NCBI GenBank assembly: GCA_021824625.1
Contig: JAKAKE010000195.1
Span: 1 to 32,139, forward strand
Direction: 5' to 3'
DNA: 32,139 nt
Origin: Bacteroidota bacterium
Lineage (GTDB): Bacteria > Bacteroidota > Ignavibacteria > Kapaibacteriales > UBA2268
Shown: one piece after another, positions 1-8,431 of the stretch
Position numbering within the stretch: position 1 is the stretch's first letter
Layout of the letters: each line of letters begins with the position of its first letter
Translations under genes and position numbers: made by a program
Notes under the pieces: model-generated
Told to the model about the DNA's origin: nothing
Database searches by the model: none
Seen by the model: the letters and a program-made list of their open reading frames with translations, nothing else

Positions 1-705
1 AGAAATATCATTAAGGAAATGTCAAAGACTAATCGCTGTATTGCAATTGACCATATCGGTTTCGGGCTTTCTGACAAACCTTTCGAGTATGATTACCTGC
101 CTGAGAACCAGGCGAAAAATTTTGCGCTAATAATGGATAGCCTGAATTTGAGTAATATCACGATGACATTTAACGATTGGGGAGGACCGATTGGATTATC
201 TTATGCGATTAAGCATCCGGAAAAAATTAAGAAATTTGTTATAATGAATACCTGGCTGTGGTCAGTAGAAGATGATCCCCATTATCAGAAATTCAGCGGA
301 TTTATGGGTGGCGGATTCGGGAAATTTATGATAAAGAATTTCAATTTATTTGCTCATTTCTTTTTACCGAAAGTCTTTGGAGACAAAAAAAATCTCCCGA
401 AACATATCCATAAACAATATTACAAACATTTAGCTACAAGAAAAGATAGGAAGGGGTGCTATACATTTCCAAAGCATATAATTGCATCGAGTAATTGGTT
501 AAATCGTCTTTGGGAGCAGAGAGAGAAGATAAATTCCATTCCGGCAACTTTTGTATGGGGAATGAAGGATATTGCATTCAGGGAAAAAGAATTGAATAAT
601 TGGCTCGGGAACTGGAATAATCCAAGAGTGATTAAGTTGGATGGAGTGGGGCATTATCCGCAGGAGGAAGCGGCTGAAGATGTGATAAAAGCGATAAGGG
701 ATTAA
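1..705 (+). CDS. Haloalkane dehalogenase-like alpha/beta hydrolase, 5'-truncated by window edge
   Basis: Alpha/beta-fold hydrolase of the haloalkane dehalogenase type (C-halogen bond hydrolysis or a related esterase/epoxide reaction). The frame is open from base 1, and the codons before the ATG at 19 read like the family (RNIIKE, then SKTNRCIAIDHIGFGLSDKP), so the true start and the HGxP oxyanion motif lie outside the window. Counting from the methionine at 19, the nucleophile is Asp53 in NDWGG, followed by Trp54 as in halide-binding enzymes. The acid is probably Asp184 (GMKD) and the base His212 (GVGHYPQEE), which is the DhlA-like order of the triad. No usable operon partner is visible upstream. 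The fold and triad are secure. The substrate is not: many Asp-nucleophile homologues have no proven dehalogenase activity. Confidence 0.85.
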   Translation, partial: RNIIKEMSKTNRCIAIDHIGFGLSDKPFEYDYLPENQAKNFALIMDSLNLSNITMTFNDWGGPIGLSYAIKHPEKIKKFVIMNTWLWSVEDDPHYQKFSGFMGGGFGKFMIKNFNLFAHFFLPKVFGDKKNLPKHIHKQYYKHLATRKDRKGCYTFPKHIIASSNWLNRLWEQREKINSIPATFVWGMKDIAFREKELNNWLGNWNNPRVIKLDGVGHYPQEEAAEDVIKAIRD

Positions 706-770
706 TTACTAATTACGAATGAAAATAAATAATAAAAGAAAAATTTATCAATTAAAATTTTATAAAACAA

Positions 771-1151
771 ATGTCACCTTTATTAATTTTATCAACGACA
801 CTCATCACGCTTGCTTTGGTTTTTTATTCACTTGGGATATGGGCTGAAAGGATTGCCCGCTACCTTAAACCCTGGCATGTCGTAACTTTCTGGACCGGTT
901 TCGTATTTGACCTATCCGGAACATGGTGCATGCACTTGTTGTCAACAAGTCCATTTAATATTCTTGCGCCGCACACACTCGCAGGACAAATAGCAATCTG
1001 GCTGATGCTTGCTCATGCCTCGTGGGCGACTTATGTCGCTCATAAAGGCAGTGAAACTGCACGAGTGGGTTTTCACCGATACAGCATTATAGTCTGGATT
1101 ATTTGGTTAGTTCCTTATTTCAGCGGTATGTTTTTGGGGATGAGTAAATAG
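771..1151 (+). CDS. HsmA/TIGR03987-like small integral membrane protein
   Basis: A 126-residue, very hydrophobic protein with about four transmembrane helices (near residues 3-24, 38-58, 70-90 and 104-122). It resembles the conserved small membrane family TIGR03987, often labelled HsmA. Histidines and tryptophans sit in or near the helices (LKPWHVV, CMHLLST, MLAHASW, FHRYS), the kind of pattern seen in possible cofactor-binding membrane proteins, but no ligand can be assigned. It starts 65 bases after the hydrolase and precedes DUF1801, all on the same strand. There is no obvious Shine-Dalgarno sequence before the ATG. Membrane location is well supported; the family name is from memory and the function is unknown. 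Confidence 0.6.
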   Translation: MSPLLILSTTLITLALVFYSLGIWAERIARYLKPWHVVTFWTGFVFDLSGTWCMHLLSTSPFNILAPHTLAGQIAIWLMLAHASWATYVAHKGSETARVGFHRYSIIVWIIWLVPYFSGMFLGMSK

Positions 1152-1182
1152 AAAAATATTTTATATTAGATTACTTTTTATT

Positions 1183-1188
1183 AGGAGA
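1183..1188 (+). promoter_or_regulatory. Shine-Dalgarno of the DUF1801 gene
   Basis: AGGAGA five bases before the ATG at 1194. It is a near-perfect anti-16S match, worth noting because most core Bacteroidota genes lack such sites. Confidence 0.75.
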
Positions 1189-1193
1189 TAATT

Positions 1194-1598
1194 ATGAAAA
1201 ATTCACCAAAAAATATAATACCTAATGATGTAGACAGTTACCTTGCAACTGTTCCTGAACCTGCAAAGTCAACACTTGAAAAACTGCGTCAAACAATCAG
1301 AGGTATAGTCCCTGCTGCTGAAGAAGTAATCAGCTATGGTATGCCTGCTTTCAAATACAAAGGTATTCTTGTATATTTTGCGTCATTCAAAAATCATTGC
1401 AGTTTCTTTCCAGGCTCTGCTATAATTGAAAATTTTAAAGAGGAACTAAAAGCATATAAAACCTCAAAAGGAACTATTCAATTTGCTTTTGATAAACCTC
1501 TTCCTGCCTCGCTTGTAAAGAAAATCGTCAAAGCAAGAATGAAGGAGAATGAGGAGAAGGAAAGGAATAGGTTAATGAAGAAAGAGAATAGGGGATAG
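1194..1598 (+). CDS. DUF1801 (YdhG-like) domain protein
   Basis: A 134-residue soluble protein of the DUF1801/YdhG family, whose fold resembles frataxin; a Bacillus relative has been proposed as an iron chaperone. Family signals are the opening DVDSYLATVPEPAKSTLEKLR, the EEVISYGMPAFKYKG segment in the middle, the hydrophobic strand ILVYFASFKNHCSFFPGS and the closing KPLPASLVKKIVKAR. The C-terminus is a short charged tail of Lys, Glu and Arg. A strong Shine-Dalgarno AGGAGA at 1183-1188 fixes the ATG. The next gene starts three bases after the stop, so the two are probably co-transcribed. The family assignment is good; the role in this organism is not known. Confidence 0.82.
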   Translation: MKNSPKNIIPNDVDSYLATVPEPAKSTLEKLRQTIRGIVPAAEEVISYGMPAFKYKGILVYFASFKNHCSFFPGSAIIENFKEELKAYKTSKGTIQFAFDKPLPASLVKKIVKARMKENEEKERNRLMKKENRG

Positions 1599-1601
1599 AA
1601 A

Positions 1602-1841
1602 ATGAAAATAAAATACATTAAAGAGACTGATTCACTTTTTGTAATTCTTTCGGATAAAAAAAGTGTAGATTCAATTGAAATTTCTGATGGTGTTATAGCC
1701 GATTTAGATGAATCAGGAAATGTCATAGGTATAGAATTTTACTCTGCAAAAGATAAATTAAATTTTGATGATTTGTTTTTGGAGGAACTCCCTTTCAAAA
1801 ATGTTAATCTTAAGAATACTCCTACTCTTGTTACTGCTTAA
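1602..1841 (+). CDS. DUF2283 family protein
   Basis: A 79-residue protein with the DUF2283 pattern: an opening strand MKIKYIKETDSLFVILSD, then ISDGVIADLDESGNVIGIEF, a beta-rich domain of unknown function. DUF2283 proteins are often found beside toxin-antitoxin or DUF4258 genes, but here the partner is DUF1801, whose stop lies three bases upstream. A G-rich stretch (ggggatag) in the preceding stop region could act as ribosome binding site. No catalytic residues are evident. The C-terminal 20 residues (from about LEELPF onward) look variable. The gene is real on grounds of length, family pattern and spacing. Confidence 0.75.
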   Translation: MKIKYIKETDSLFVILSDKKSVDSIEISDGVIADLDESGNVIGIEFYSAKDKLNFDDLFLEELPFKNVNLKNTPTLVTA

Positions 1842-1924
1842 ATAAATTATTCCCTTGCTTTTTAAGAATAAAAATTCTTTTTTTGTTGAATATTATTTTT
1901 CAAAAATTTTATTTCCTTATATTT

Positions 1925-3160
1925 ATGCAGGATATTTCCTCTAAGCCGAGCCTGAAGGCTTTGTTCTCCGTTACCATTATTGTCGGTGCTTTGGGCTATT
2001 TCGTTGATGTCTATGATTTGATTCTATTCAGTATAGTTCGTGTATCGAGCCTGAAATCATTAGGATACCATGGCAATCAACTCCTCGATTATGGTGTGCT
2101 GTTACTGAACCTGCAAATGTTGGGAATGCTGTTAGGTGGCATTCTATGGGGTGTGCTTGGTGATAAAAAAGGAAGAGTGAAAATCCTGTTCGGCTCTATT
2201 CTTCTATATTCTCTTGCAAACTTCGCAAACGGTTTTGTCCATAACATTGAAACTTTCGTGATTTGCCGTTTTCTTGCAGGATTGGGACTTGCCGGAGAAC
2301 TTGGTGCCGCAGTAACTTTGGTTTTGGAAATTCTTCCGAAAGAAATACGCGGTTATGGTACAATGTTAATCGCCACGGTTGGTGTCAGCGGTGCAGTTGC
2401 GGCTAATCTCGTCGCTAAATTATTCGACTGGAGATTATCATTCATTATCGGAGGTGTGCTTGGTATTGTACTATTATTCTTACAAATGAGCGTCATTGAA
2501 TCGGGAACATTTAAAAAAGTTGAGAATCTAAAAATCAGCAGGGGAAATTTTTTCAGTTTCTTTACCAATTGGAAAAGATTCACAAGGTATGTGAAATCTA
2601 TATGTATCGGACTGCCAATATGGTTCAGCCTGAGTGTACTGATTACATTCGCACCTGAATTTGCAAAAGCAATTAAAATTAACGGGACGATTCATGCTGG
2701 AGATGCTGTGATGTGGTATTATCTAGGTGCAACAATCGGTGACTTTACAAGCGGTTTCCTGAGTCAATATTTCAAAAGCAGAAAGAAAATTGTCTTCGCT
2801 TTTATTTCTGCTTTAACTGTGATGGTAATAGTATATCTTCTTCAGAATCATATATCAACTACAACATTTTATATAATATGTTTCTTAACAGGATTGCCTG
2901 CGGGATATTGGGCAGTGTTCGTAACGATAGCCGCAGAGCAGTTCGGCACAAACCTTCGTGCAACTGCCGCTTCGACAATACCGAATTTTGTACGCGGTTT
3001 GGTAGTCCCAATAACATTTCTGTTTCAATATTTGGTATATCTGACAAACGTCAAAGCAAGCGGAGCAATAGTTGGTGCGCTTTGTCTTTTGATAGCATTT
3101 ATTTCCTTATGGCTATTGGACGAGACATATCACAAGGATTTGGATTTTCTGGAAGAGTGA
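1925..3160 (+). CDS. MFS transporter
   Basis: A 12-helix major facilitator superfamily permease of about 411 residues. The loop between helices 2 and 3 carries the signature GGILWGVLGDKKGRVK (G-x-x-x-D-K-x-G-R). A second diagnostic stretch, RFLAGLGLAGELGAAVTLV, lies in helix 4, and the central loop near residue 205 separates two six-helix halves. I place the start at the ATG at 1925 (MQDISSKPSLK); the frame is open back to a TTG at 1883, but that would add a hydrophobic leader unlike the family. The substrate cannot be predicted; the helix 4 motif resembles organic-acid and sugar permeases. It is 83 bases from DUF2283 and may be a separate transcription unit. Confidence 0.86.
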   Translation: MQDISSKPSLKALFSVTIIVGALGYFVDVYDLILFSIVRVSSLKSLGYHGNQLLDYGVLLLNLQMLGMLLGGILWGVLGDKKGRVKILFGSILLYSLANFANGFVHNIETFVICRFLAGLGLAGELGAAVTLVLEILPKEIRGYGTMLIATVGVSGAVAANLVAKLFDWRLSFIIGGVLGIVLLFLQMSVIESGTFKKVENLKISRGNFFSFFTNWKRFTRYVKSICIGLPIWFSLSVLITFAPEFAKAIKINGTIHAGDAVMWYYLGATIGDFTSGFLSQYFKSRKKIVFAFISALTVMVIVYLLQNHISTTTFYIICFLTGLPAGYWAVFVTIAAEQFGTNLRATAASTIPNFVRGLVVPITFLFQYLVYLTNVKASGAIVGALCLLIAFISLWLLDETYHKDLDFLEE

Positions 3161-3235
3161 AAATAATTACTAATTACTAATGATTATTGAAATTATTTGA
3201 ATTTAAAAACATTATTAAAATAGAAAAGGTGATTA

Positions 3236-4771
3236 ATGCCTAATGGTGGTTCAGATTGTTGTGGGAATTGCATATTAAATGAAGCCAATGAAAGTGGCTT
3301 TAATCCTAATGGGAAACACTATTGTAAATTAAGGATTGTTGAAATAAACAATCCATTTTGGACATATTGTGGCAACTTTATTGACCGGAGATGGTCAAAT
3401 AAAGAATCAAGGAAAACCGATATTATAAATGGTCCGATATATGCTTCTGGTATTTATGAGGGATATGTTAGGATTCCATGGAATGGGAAAAATGAACCTG
3501 AAACTTATGTATCTGGTATTTGTTCAGTGACTGGTAATCAATTTTCTGAAGGAATAAGAGTTTTTGATGATAAAAGTCAGGATTATAAATATTTTGAATC
3601 AAATGTAATTTATTTTAAATGGTTTAAAAATACATATCCAAATGAAACATTGCCTTTTGATTATTCATATGAAAACAATAATAGTATTGAAAAAATAGAT
3701 TTACATAAAATTTATACTGAAATTTATAAACAGGATTTTTTAAAAGTTGATTTTATTCATTTAGGAAAAGAATTAAATCTTGGAGAAAATGAATTAGAAT
3801 TTGAATTACTACAAAATAAAGTTAGAGGTACTTTAATTGGAGGAGCAGTTGGTGATGCATTAGGAAGAGCTGTTGAATCAATAAATCCCGGAAATTATTG
3901 GATTGAAAAATATGAAAAATGGCATGGTTGGAAGTCTGGTGTAATAGGTACAATAACCGACGATACACAAATGACCATGTGGCTTACAGAATCAATAATA
4001 GAAAATAAAGGTTTGAATCCTGAACATTTAGCAATAAAGTTCACTACTCAGAGAATTCGAGGTATTGGTATTGCAACAAAAGAGTTTGTTGCAAATTTTA
4101 CAGATAAAAAATTACCATGGTACAATTCAGGAGTAAATTCTGCTGGAAATGGTGTAGCAATGCGTTCCTCACCTATTGGAATTTTCTATCGAAATAATTA
4201 TGAAGAACTAAAATTAGCTGCTGGTATTCAAGCTGTGATAACTCATAATGATCCAATGGCAATTTCAAGTGGAATAGTTGTGTCATTAGCTATTGCCTTA
4301 CTTTTAAGGAAGAATTCAGATAGTTTATCCGATCTAAATAATAAGATTGAATTTTGTCAAATTTTATCTAGTTCAATTGAAGGTATAGAATCAAAGAATG
4401 AATACAAAACAAGAAATACAAACATTACAACAAATATATTTCAAAGAATAAAATATGAAATACCCGATTTATTGAAAAATGGGATTCATCCTAAAGAAGT
4501 CAATGAAATATTCTGGAGTGGTGCTTATGTATTAGAGAGTTTACCATTTGCAATCTATTGTTTTTTATATACACCCTGTGATTTTAAAACTACTCTTCTA
4601 AATTCTGTTAATTTAATTAGAGATTCTGATACAGTTTCATCTATTGCTTGTTCATTATCTGGTGCTTTAAATAGTCTGGACTCAATCGAATCTTATTATA
4701 CTGAAAATCTTGAATATTATGATTATTTAAATGAATTAGCTGAAAAATTGACGGTTGTTTCATCTTATTAA
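3236..4771 (+). CDS. ADP-ribosylglycohydrolase with cysteine-rich N-terminal extension
   Basis: A 511-residue protein in two parts. Residues about 195-500 are an ADP-ribosylglycohydrolase (DraG/ARH-like) domain, which removes ADP-ribose from modified targets using two Mg2+ ions. Visible motifs are GGAVGDALGRA (202-212), the metal-binding TDDTQM (241-246), GNGVAMRSSPIG (304-315), HND (337-339) and the C-terminal metal motif RDSDT (462-466), so the site looks intact. Residues 1-130 hold Cys8, Cys9, Cys12, Cys30, Cys45 and Cys96, a pattern suited to binding zinc or iron-sulfur; I do not recognise this domain. An AAGGTG ribosome site at 3226-3231 supports the start. The gene is much richer in A+T than its neighbours and adjoins a transposase, suggesting acquisition by transfer. 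No ADP-ribosyltransferase gene is next to it. Confidence 0.87.
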   Translation: MPNGGSDCCGNCILNEANESGFNPNGKHYCKLRIVEINNPFWTYCGNFIDRRWSNKESRKTDIINGPIYASGIYEGYVRIPWNGKNEPETYVSGICSVTGNQFSEGIRVFDDKSQDYKYFESNVIYFKWFKNTYPNETLPFDYSYENNNSIEKIDLHKIYTEIYKQDFLKVDFIHLGKELNLGENELEFELLQNKVRGTLIGGAVGDALGRAVESINPGNYWIEKYEKWHGWKSGVIGTITDDTQMTMWLTESIIENKGLNPEHLAIKFTTQRIRGIGIATKEFVANFTDKKLPWYNSGVNSAGNGVAMRSSPIGIFYRNNYEELKLAAGIQAVITHNDPMAISSGIVVSLAIALLLRKNSDSLSDLNNKIEFCQILSSSIEGIESKNEYKTRNTNITTNIFQRIKYEIPDLLKNGIHPKEVNEIFWSGAYVLESLPFAIYCFLYTPCDFKTTLLNSVNLIRDSDTVSSIACSLSGALNSLDSIESYYTENLEYYDYLNELAEKLTVVSSY

Positions 4772-4781
4772 ACATAATTTT

Positions 4782-5444
4782 TCAAAAATACCTGTCATCT
4801 TTCCAATTTTTCGGATTTGTTCTGATGTAATTCCGAATAGTGAAATATTCTTCTTTATATCGGATTATATGTTCATAATAATTTCGCTGCCATACCGTTT
4901 TTGTTGATGTATTCTGACGAAACCATTTTGTTGCACCGATTTTAAAACCGCGAATTATTGCACCTAATGATTTGGGTATTATGTGCTGGTATTTATTGCG
5001 TTGAATATTTAATTTTTTAAATGGTTCAATATCATTTTGATTTTTCATTTGGTTATGTAGGGGTTCAAAATTTTGAACCCCTACAATGTTTGAACCAAAA
5101 TTTTCAATATTACCAAATTCGTTATCCATAACGTCATTTTGACGGGGTTCAAAATTTTGAACCCCTACATTATTTTTATTTTGAATTTTTATTATTCCGT
5201 GAATGTGGTTGGGCATAATAACAACGGGACCTAATTTGACATCAGGATAATGTTTTGTAATATCATACCAACATTTTTTTACGAATTTTCCGGCATCATT
5301 TAATACCATTTTATCATCAATAATTTCACCAAACAAATGGTCTTTGTAGAATGTACAAATCGTTATAAAATAATATCCGGAGCGGGAATAGTCATATTCT
5401 CTGAAACGGAGCGATTTTCTATGGAATTTTCCAGAGATAATAAT
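4782..5444 (-). CDS. REP-associated (IS200-like, HUH) tyrosine transposase; start codon doubtful
   Basis: Single-stranded-DNA transposase of the Y1/RAYT family. Counting upstream of the TTG at 5336, the frame still encodes typical family sequence (GKFHRKSLRFREYDYS, then GYYFITICTFYKDHLFGEI), so the protein begins near 5444. The HUH metal motif is MPNHIHGI and the nucleophilic tyrosine is in NYYEHIIR. The family ending YIRTNPKNWKDDRYF is intact. No ATG, GTG or TTG lies in this frame above 5336: the only ATG (5449-5447), directly after the stop of the neighbouring barrel gene, is one base out of frame. Two palindromes inside the middle of the gene each encode VGVQNFEP. It could start at ATT (5444) or be inactivated by loss of one A. 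Convergent with the glycohydrolase gene, 10 bases away. Confidence 0.82.
   Translation of the reverse strand: MIISGKFHRKSLRFREYDYSRSGYYFITICTFYKDHLFGEIIDDKMVLNDAGKFVKKCWYDITKHYPDVKLGPVVIMPNHIHGIIKIQNKNNVGVQNFEPRQNDVMDNEFGNIENFGSNIVGVQNFEPLHNQMKNQNDIEPFKKLNIQRNKYQHIIPKSLGAIIRGFKIGATKWFRQNTSTKTVWQRNYYEHIIRYKEEYFTIRNYIRTNPKNWKDDRYF
5056..5085. repeat. Perfect 30-nt palindrome inside the transposase gene (copy 1)
   Basis: The half-site tgtaggggttcaaaa is followed directly by its exact reverse complement, giving a 30-base perfect palindrome with no loop. It lies in frame in the transposase and encodes VGVQNFEPL on the minus strand. Confidence 0.95.
5144..5165. repeat. Perfect 22-nt palindrome inside the transposase gene (copy 2)
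   Basis: Half-site ggggttcaaaa plus its reverse complement. One side continues as ctaca like copy 1; the other side has changed to gac. It again encodes VGVQNFEP in the transposase frame, 80-odd bases from copy 1. Confidence 0.95.
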
Positions 5445-5449
5445 TTCAT

Positions 5450-8332
5450 TTAATCATGTCTGTGTCCCGGTGGTCCGAATGGCATTTGTGGCTGCATTCC
5501 TCCGAAAGCACGCAAATTATATGTGAATGTCAACATTATATATTGCTGTAGAATTTTGTTTTGTGAATATTCTATGTAATAATCAGTAATATTGGTTTGT
5601 ATGCTTTTATTTTGTTTCAGGGCATCGAAAACAGTCAGCTTGATTTCTCCTGCATTATTTGTAAATAATTTTTTTCCAATGCCGAGATTCAATAAAGTGA
5701 AATTATTATTATTCTCCTGTACCAAGCCTGTATAGAACTGGTTTCTCAAATCAACATTAAAGAAGACACCTTCCCAGATAATCCATTGAAAGTTTAAGCT
5801 GTTTGTATAGTAATTGTAATTATTGTCGAGCTCCTCCCTGATTGAATTTTTTGTAATAGCAAAATTTCCCCTGGATGATAATGTAAAATCAAGGTCCTCG
5901 CTGATATTACTTGTCAAAACAATCTGAAGATTTGTATTATATGCATTTAAGAAGTTTGTAATATTATTTACAAGGCTTGGTGTCCTCGAATAGGAGCCGC
6001 CAAGATTCAGATTCATTTTCGATTTAATCAAATTTATCGGGAATCCATATGTAAAGAATGAAGATATATTCATTGATGCTCCAAGATTAACCGGTTTGGT
6101 CAATTGACCTCCTGCCGGTAGAATGATTCCTCTTTCAAGTGTAGTATCTTGTGTCGCTATGAATGTTGAATTTGCTATAGTATTCGTCCTGTAATTGAAT
6201 GATGTAAATCCCAGAATAACATTGTTGAAATCCGCACTGAAGCTTGAAAAACGCCCCATCAGGAAATGCGAATATTGCTGTTCCAATGCCGGATTGCCGG
6301 TTGATAACTGCATTGGATTACTTACATCAATTACATTTTGCAACTGAGAAATCGAAGGTGAATTTGTTGATGTTCTGTAAAAAATATTCAAATTATCAGT
6401 TTTTGAGAACTTGTATGTTAATCGCATCGAGGGCAAAATATTATCAAATTTATAATTCATAGAAAGGCTATGAGGAAAATCCTGCAAGCTGTTTAATTCT
6501 GCTCTCTGGTATGCCAAACCGGCAGTGAAATTCATTTCATCGGATTTTAATCTATATGATAATTCTGGTCTTTGAGTAAAATAATAATTATCAAATTTAT
6601 TTGATAGCATAGTATCTAATATATCATAGTCAATACTTTCAGGATTAAAATCATAAGTCCGCTTATCGGAATTATTCAAATTATAATTAGCATTATAACT
6701 GAACTGCAATTGCTGATTATCTGCCAAAGGTTCGGTGTAACTTATGTTCCCCGACAATCCGTATCCGCCGACGGGTGATATTGATTTTTGATTCAAAGTA
6801 TCATAAGTTGTCTGGTTCATCTTATTATACATACTCTCGGTCAACTGATTCCCTGAACCGTTTTTATCGTTAAGACCGGTATTTAAACTTATTGAAAAAG
6901 TTCTACCTTTGGTTTCAAATTTATGTCTATAGAGAAGTTCATTTGAAAAATTTAATCCCTCATAGCTTGATTTATAAAGATTATCAGAAGTATTTAGGGG
7001 ATTACCGTCACTTAGTAAATATTCGCTCAACTGGTTATTGTCAACATTGCTTGCCTGTACTGTTAAATAGGGCCTTAATATAATTGAATTGTTCGTATCA
7101 ATATCGTATTTCAGTCGAAAATTAAATCTGTGATTGTTATTCTTATTATAAGAATCAGTATTTTGATTATAATAGCTCAGTGAATCACTTATTAATGTGT
7201 ACTCACGATTAAGTGTCTGGTCATTCCTGTTTTCGGTATAATTAAAAAAATAGCTTCCTGAAAATTCAATATCTTCACTCCAGTCATCGGAATAATTAAT
7301 CCCAAATGCATGTGTGGAGCTGATTCCATCCATTTGCCCGACCATAAAATCTCCAATACCTGACTGGCTCAGCATTCTTGATTCACCTCCCCCCGGCCTG
7401 AATCCTCCCGGGCCGCCGCCTCTGAATGCCATCCTTAAAAATTGCCCTCTCTGTCCGCCGCCGCCTGCCATATCGAGGATATCCATTATTGAAAAATTCT
7501 GTTGACTGATATTGTTGCTTATTCCCATCATTGAGATTCGCTGTGCATTATCGAATATGTTCAGGTTTAGTGATGCGATATATTTATCCTGATGACCATA
7601 TCCACCGCTGAATTTTCCGAATGTTCCGCTTCTTTTGTTATTCTTTGTGATAATATTCATTGTCTTCGAACTTTGCCCGTCGTCGAATCCGGTAAATTCG
7701 GCTTGTTCGCTCATTTTATCATAAATTTGGACTTTATCAATAACATCAGCAGGTAAGTTTCTTAATGATAAAGTTGGGTCATCTCCAAAGAATTGCTTTC
7801 CGTCAACAAGAACTTTCTTTACTTCTTCTCCCTGAGCTTTAACTTTGCCGTCGCTTTCGACTTGCACTCCGGGAAGTTTTTTGACCAGGTCTTCGGCATT
7901 TGCGTCAGGAAGTGTTTTAATACTGTTTGCATTAAAAATTGTGGTATCTTCCTTCTGCTCTCCGATGGGTGCATTGGCTGTTACATCAACCTCATCTGTT
8001 GTTATATTTGTTTGTGATACAAACAAATTTCCAAGTTTGATATCTTTATCTTTAACAATTATCTTTTTTTCAATATCCCGGTATCCAACATAAGTTATCT
8101 TGAGTGTATATTCACCTTGCTTCACTTCTTTAATTTCAAATTCGCCCTTTATGTTGGTCAGGTCGTGATATTTTGTTTCTTTATTCTTATCATTCAACAC
8201 AACAGTGGCACTTATCATGGGTGATTTTGAAATGCTGTCGAGTGCTTTTCCTGTAATTACTACGTTTTGTGCTATAACAAAATTGAAAAGGGAAATAAAA
8301 GTGGATATAACAAGAAAAATCTTTTTATTCAT
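5450..8332 (-). CDS. TonB-receptor-like outer-membrane beta-barrel protein
   Basis: A 960-residue outer-membrane protein. Residues 1-21 are a signal peptide ending FVIA before QNVVITGK. About 22-110 is a carboxypeptidase-D regulatory-like domain (ITGKALDSISKSPMISATVV, with the typical GEYTLKITYVGYR). About 125-240 is a plug-like domain (LPDANAEDLVKKLPGVQVE, VLVDGKQFFGDDPT). The rest is a long barrel of the OMP_b-brl_3 type, rich in Asn, Tyr and Ser. A Gly-rich loop near residues 288-318 (GGGGQRG, FRGGGPGGF) and a His-rich end (GPPGHRHD) stand out. No TonB box is obvious. Such proteins are common in the FCB group, where the ligand is usually unknown. It is a single gene: a 94-base gap with a hairpin separates it from the RNA methylase upstream. 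Confidence 0.87.
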   Translation of the reverse strand: MNKKIFLVISTFISLFNFVIAQNVVITGKALDSISKSPMISATVVLNDKNKETKYHDLTNIKGEFEIKEVKQGEYTLKITYVGYRDIEKKIIVKDKDIKLGNLFVSQTNITTDEVDVTANAPIGEQKEDTTIFNANSIKTLPDANAEDLVKKLPGVQVESDGKVKAQGEEVKKVLVDGKQFFGDDPTLSLRNLPADVIDKVQIYDKMSEQAEFTGFDDGQSSKTMNIITKNNKRSGTFGKFSGGYGHQDKYIASLNLNIFDNAQRISMMGISNNISQQNFSIMDILDMAGGGGQRGQFLRMAFRGGGPGGFRPGGGESRMLSQSGIGDFMVGQMDGISSTHAFGINYSDDWSEDIEFSGSYFFNYTENRNDQTLNREYTLISDSLSYYNQNTDSYNKNNNHRFNFRLKYDIDTNNSIILRPYLTVQASNVDNNQLSEYLLSDGNPLNTSDNLYKSSYEGLNFSNELLYRHKFETKGRTFSISLNTGLNDKNGSGNQLTESMYNKMNQTTYDTLNQKSISPVGGYGLSGNISYTEPLADNQQLQFSYNANYNLNNSDKRTYDFNPESIDYDILDTMLSNKFDNYYFTQRPELSYRLKSDEMNFTAGLAYQRAELNSLQDFPHSLSMNYKFDNILPSMRLTYKFSKTDNLNIFYRTSTNSPSISQLQNVIDVSNPMQLSTGNPALEQQYSHFLMGRFSSFSADFNNVILGFTSFNYRTNTIANSTFIATQDTTLERGIILPAGGQLTKPVNLGASMNISSFFTYGFPINLIKSKMNLNLGGSYSRTPSLVNNITNFLNAYNTNLQIVLTSNISEDLDFTLSSRGNFAITKNSIREELDNNYNYYTNSLNFQWIIWEGVFFNVDLRNQFYTGLVQENNNNFTLLNLGIGKKLFTNNAGEIKLTVFDALKQNKSIQTNITDYYIEYSQNKILQQYIMLTFTYNLRAFGGMQPQMPFGPPGHRHD

Positions 8333-8400
8333 AAAATCTTAAAAAATTTAATAAATTCATTATCATTTGACTATTTATCAACCAAAAAAGTTTAATTTAA

Positions 8401-8431
8401 TGTAGAGACAGAAAATTGTTTTGTCCCTACA
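8401..8431. repeat. Imperfect palindrome at the 3' end of the SpoU methylase gene
   Basis: The arms tgtagagacagaa and ttttgtccctaca pair over about 13 positions with one mismatch and one G-T. The stop codon of the methylase (8427-8429) lies inside the arm. The ends (TGTAG-purine-G ... C-pyrimidine-CTACA) match those of the palindromes in the transposase gene. It could also help to end transcription of the methylase gene. Confidence 0.75.

Noticed and set aside
1478-1726. 82-codon minus-strand frame across DUF1801 and DUF2283
   Set aside because: It is antisense to two real genes and is only a hydrophobic, Ser/Phe-rich shadow translation.
2878-3180. 100-codon frame overlapping the end of the MFS gene
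   Set aside because: It is an off-frame reading of the last transporter helices with no independent start signal or family.
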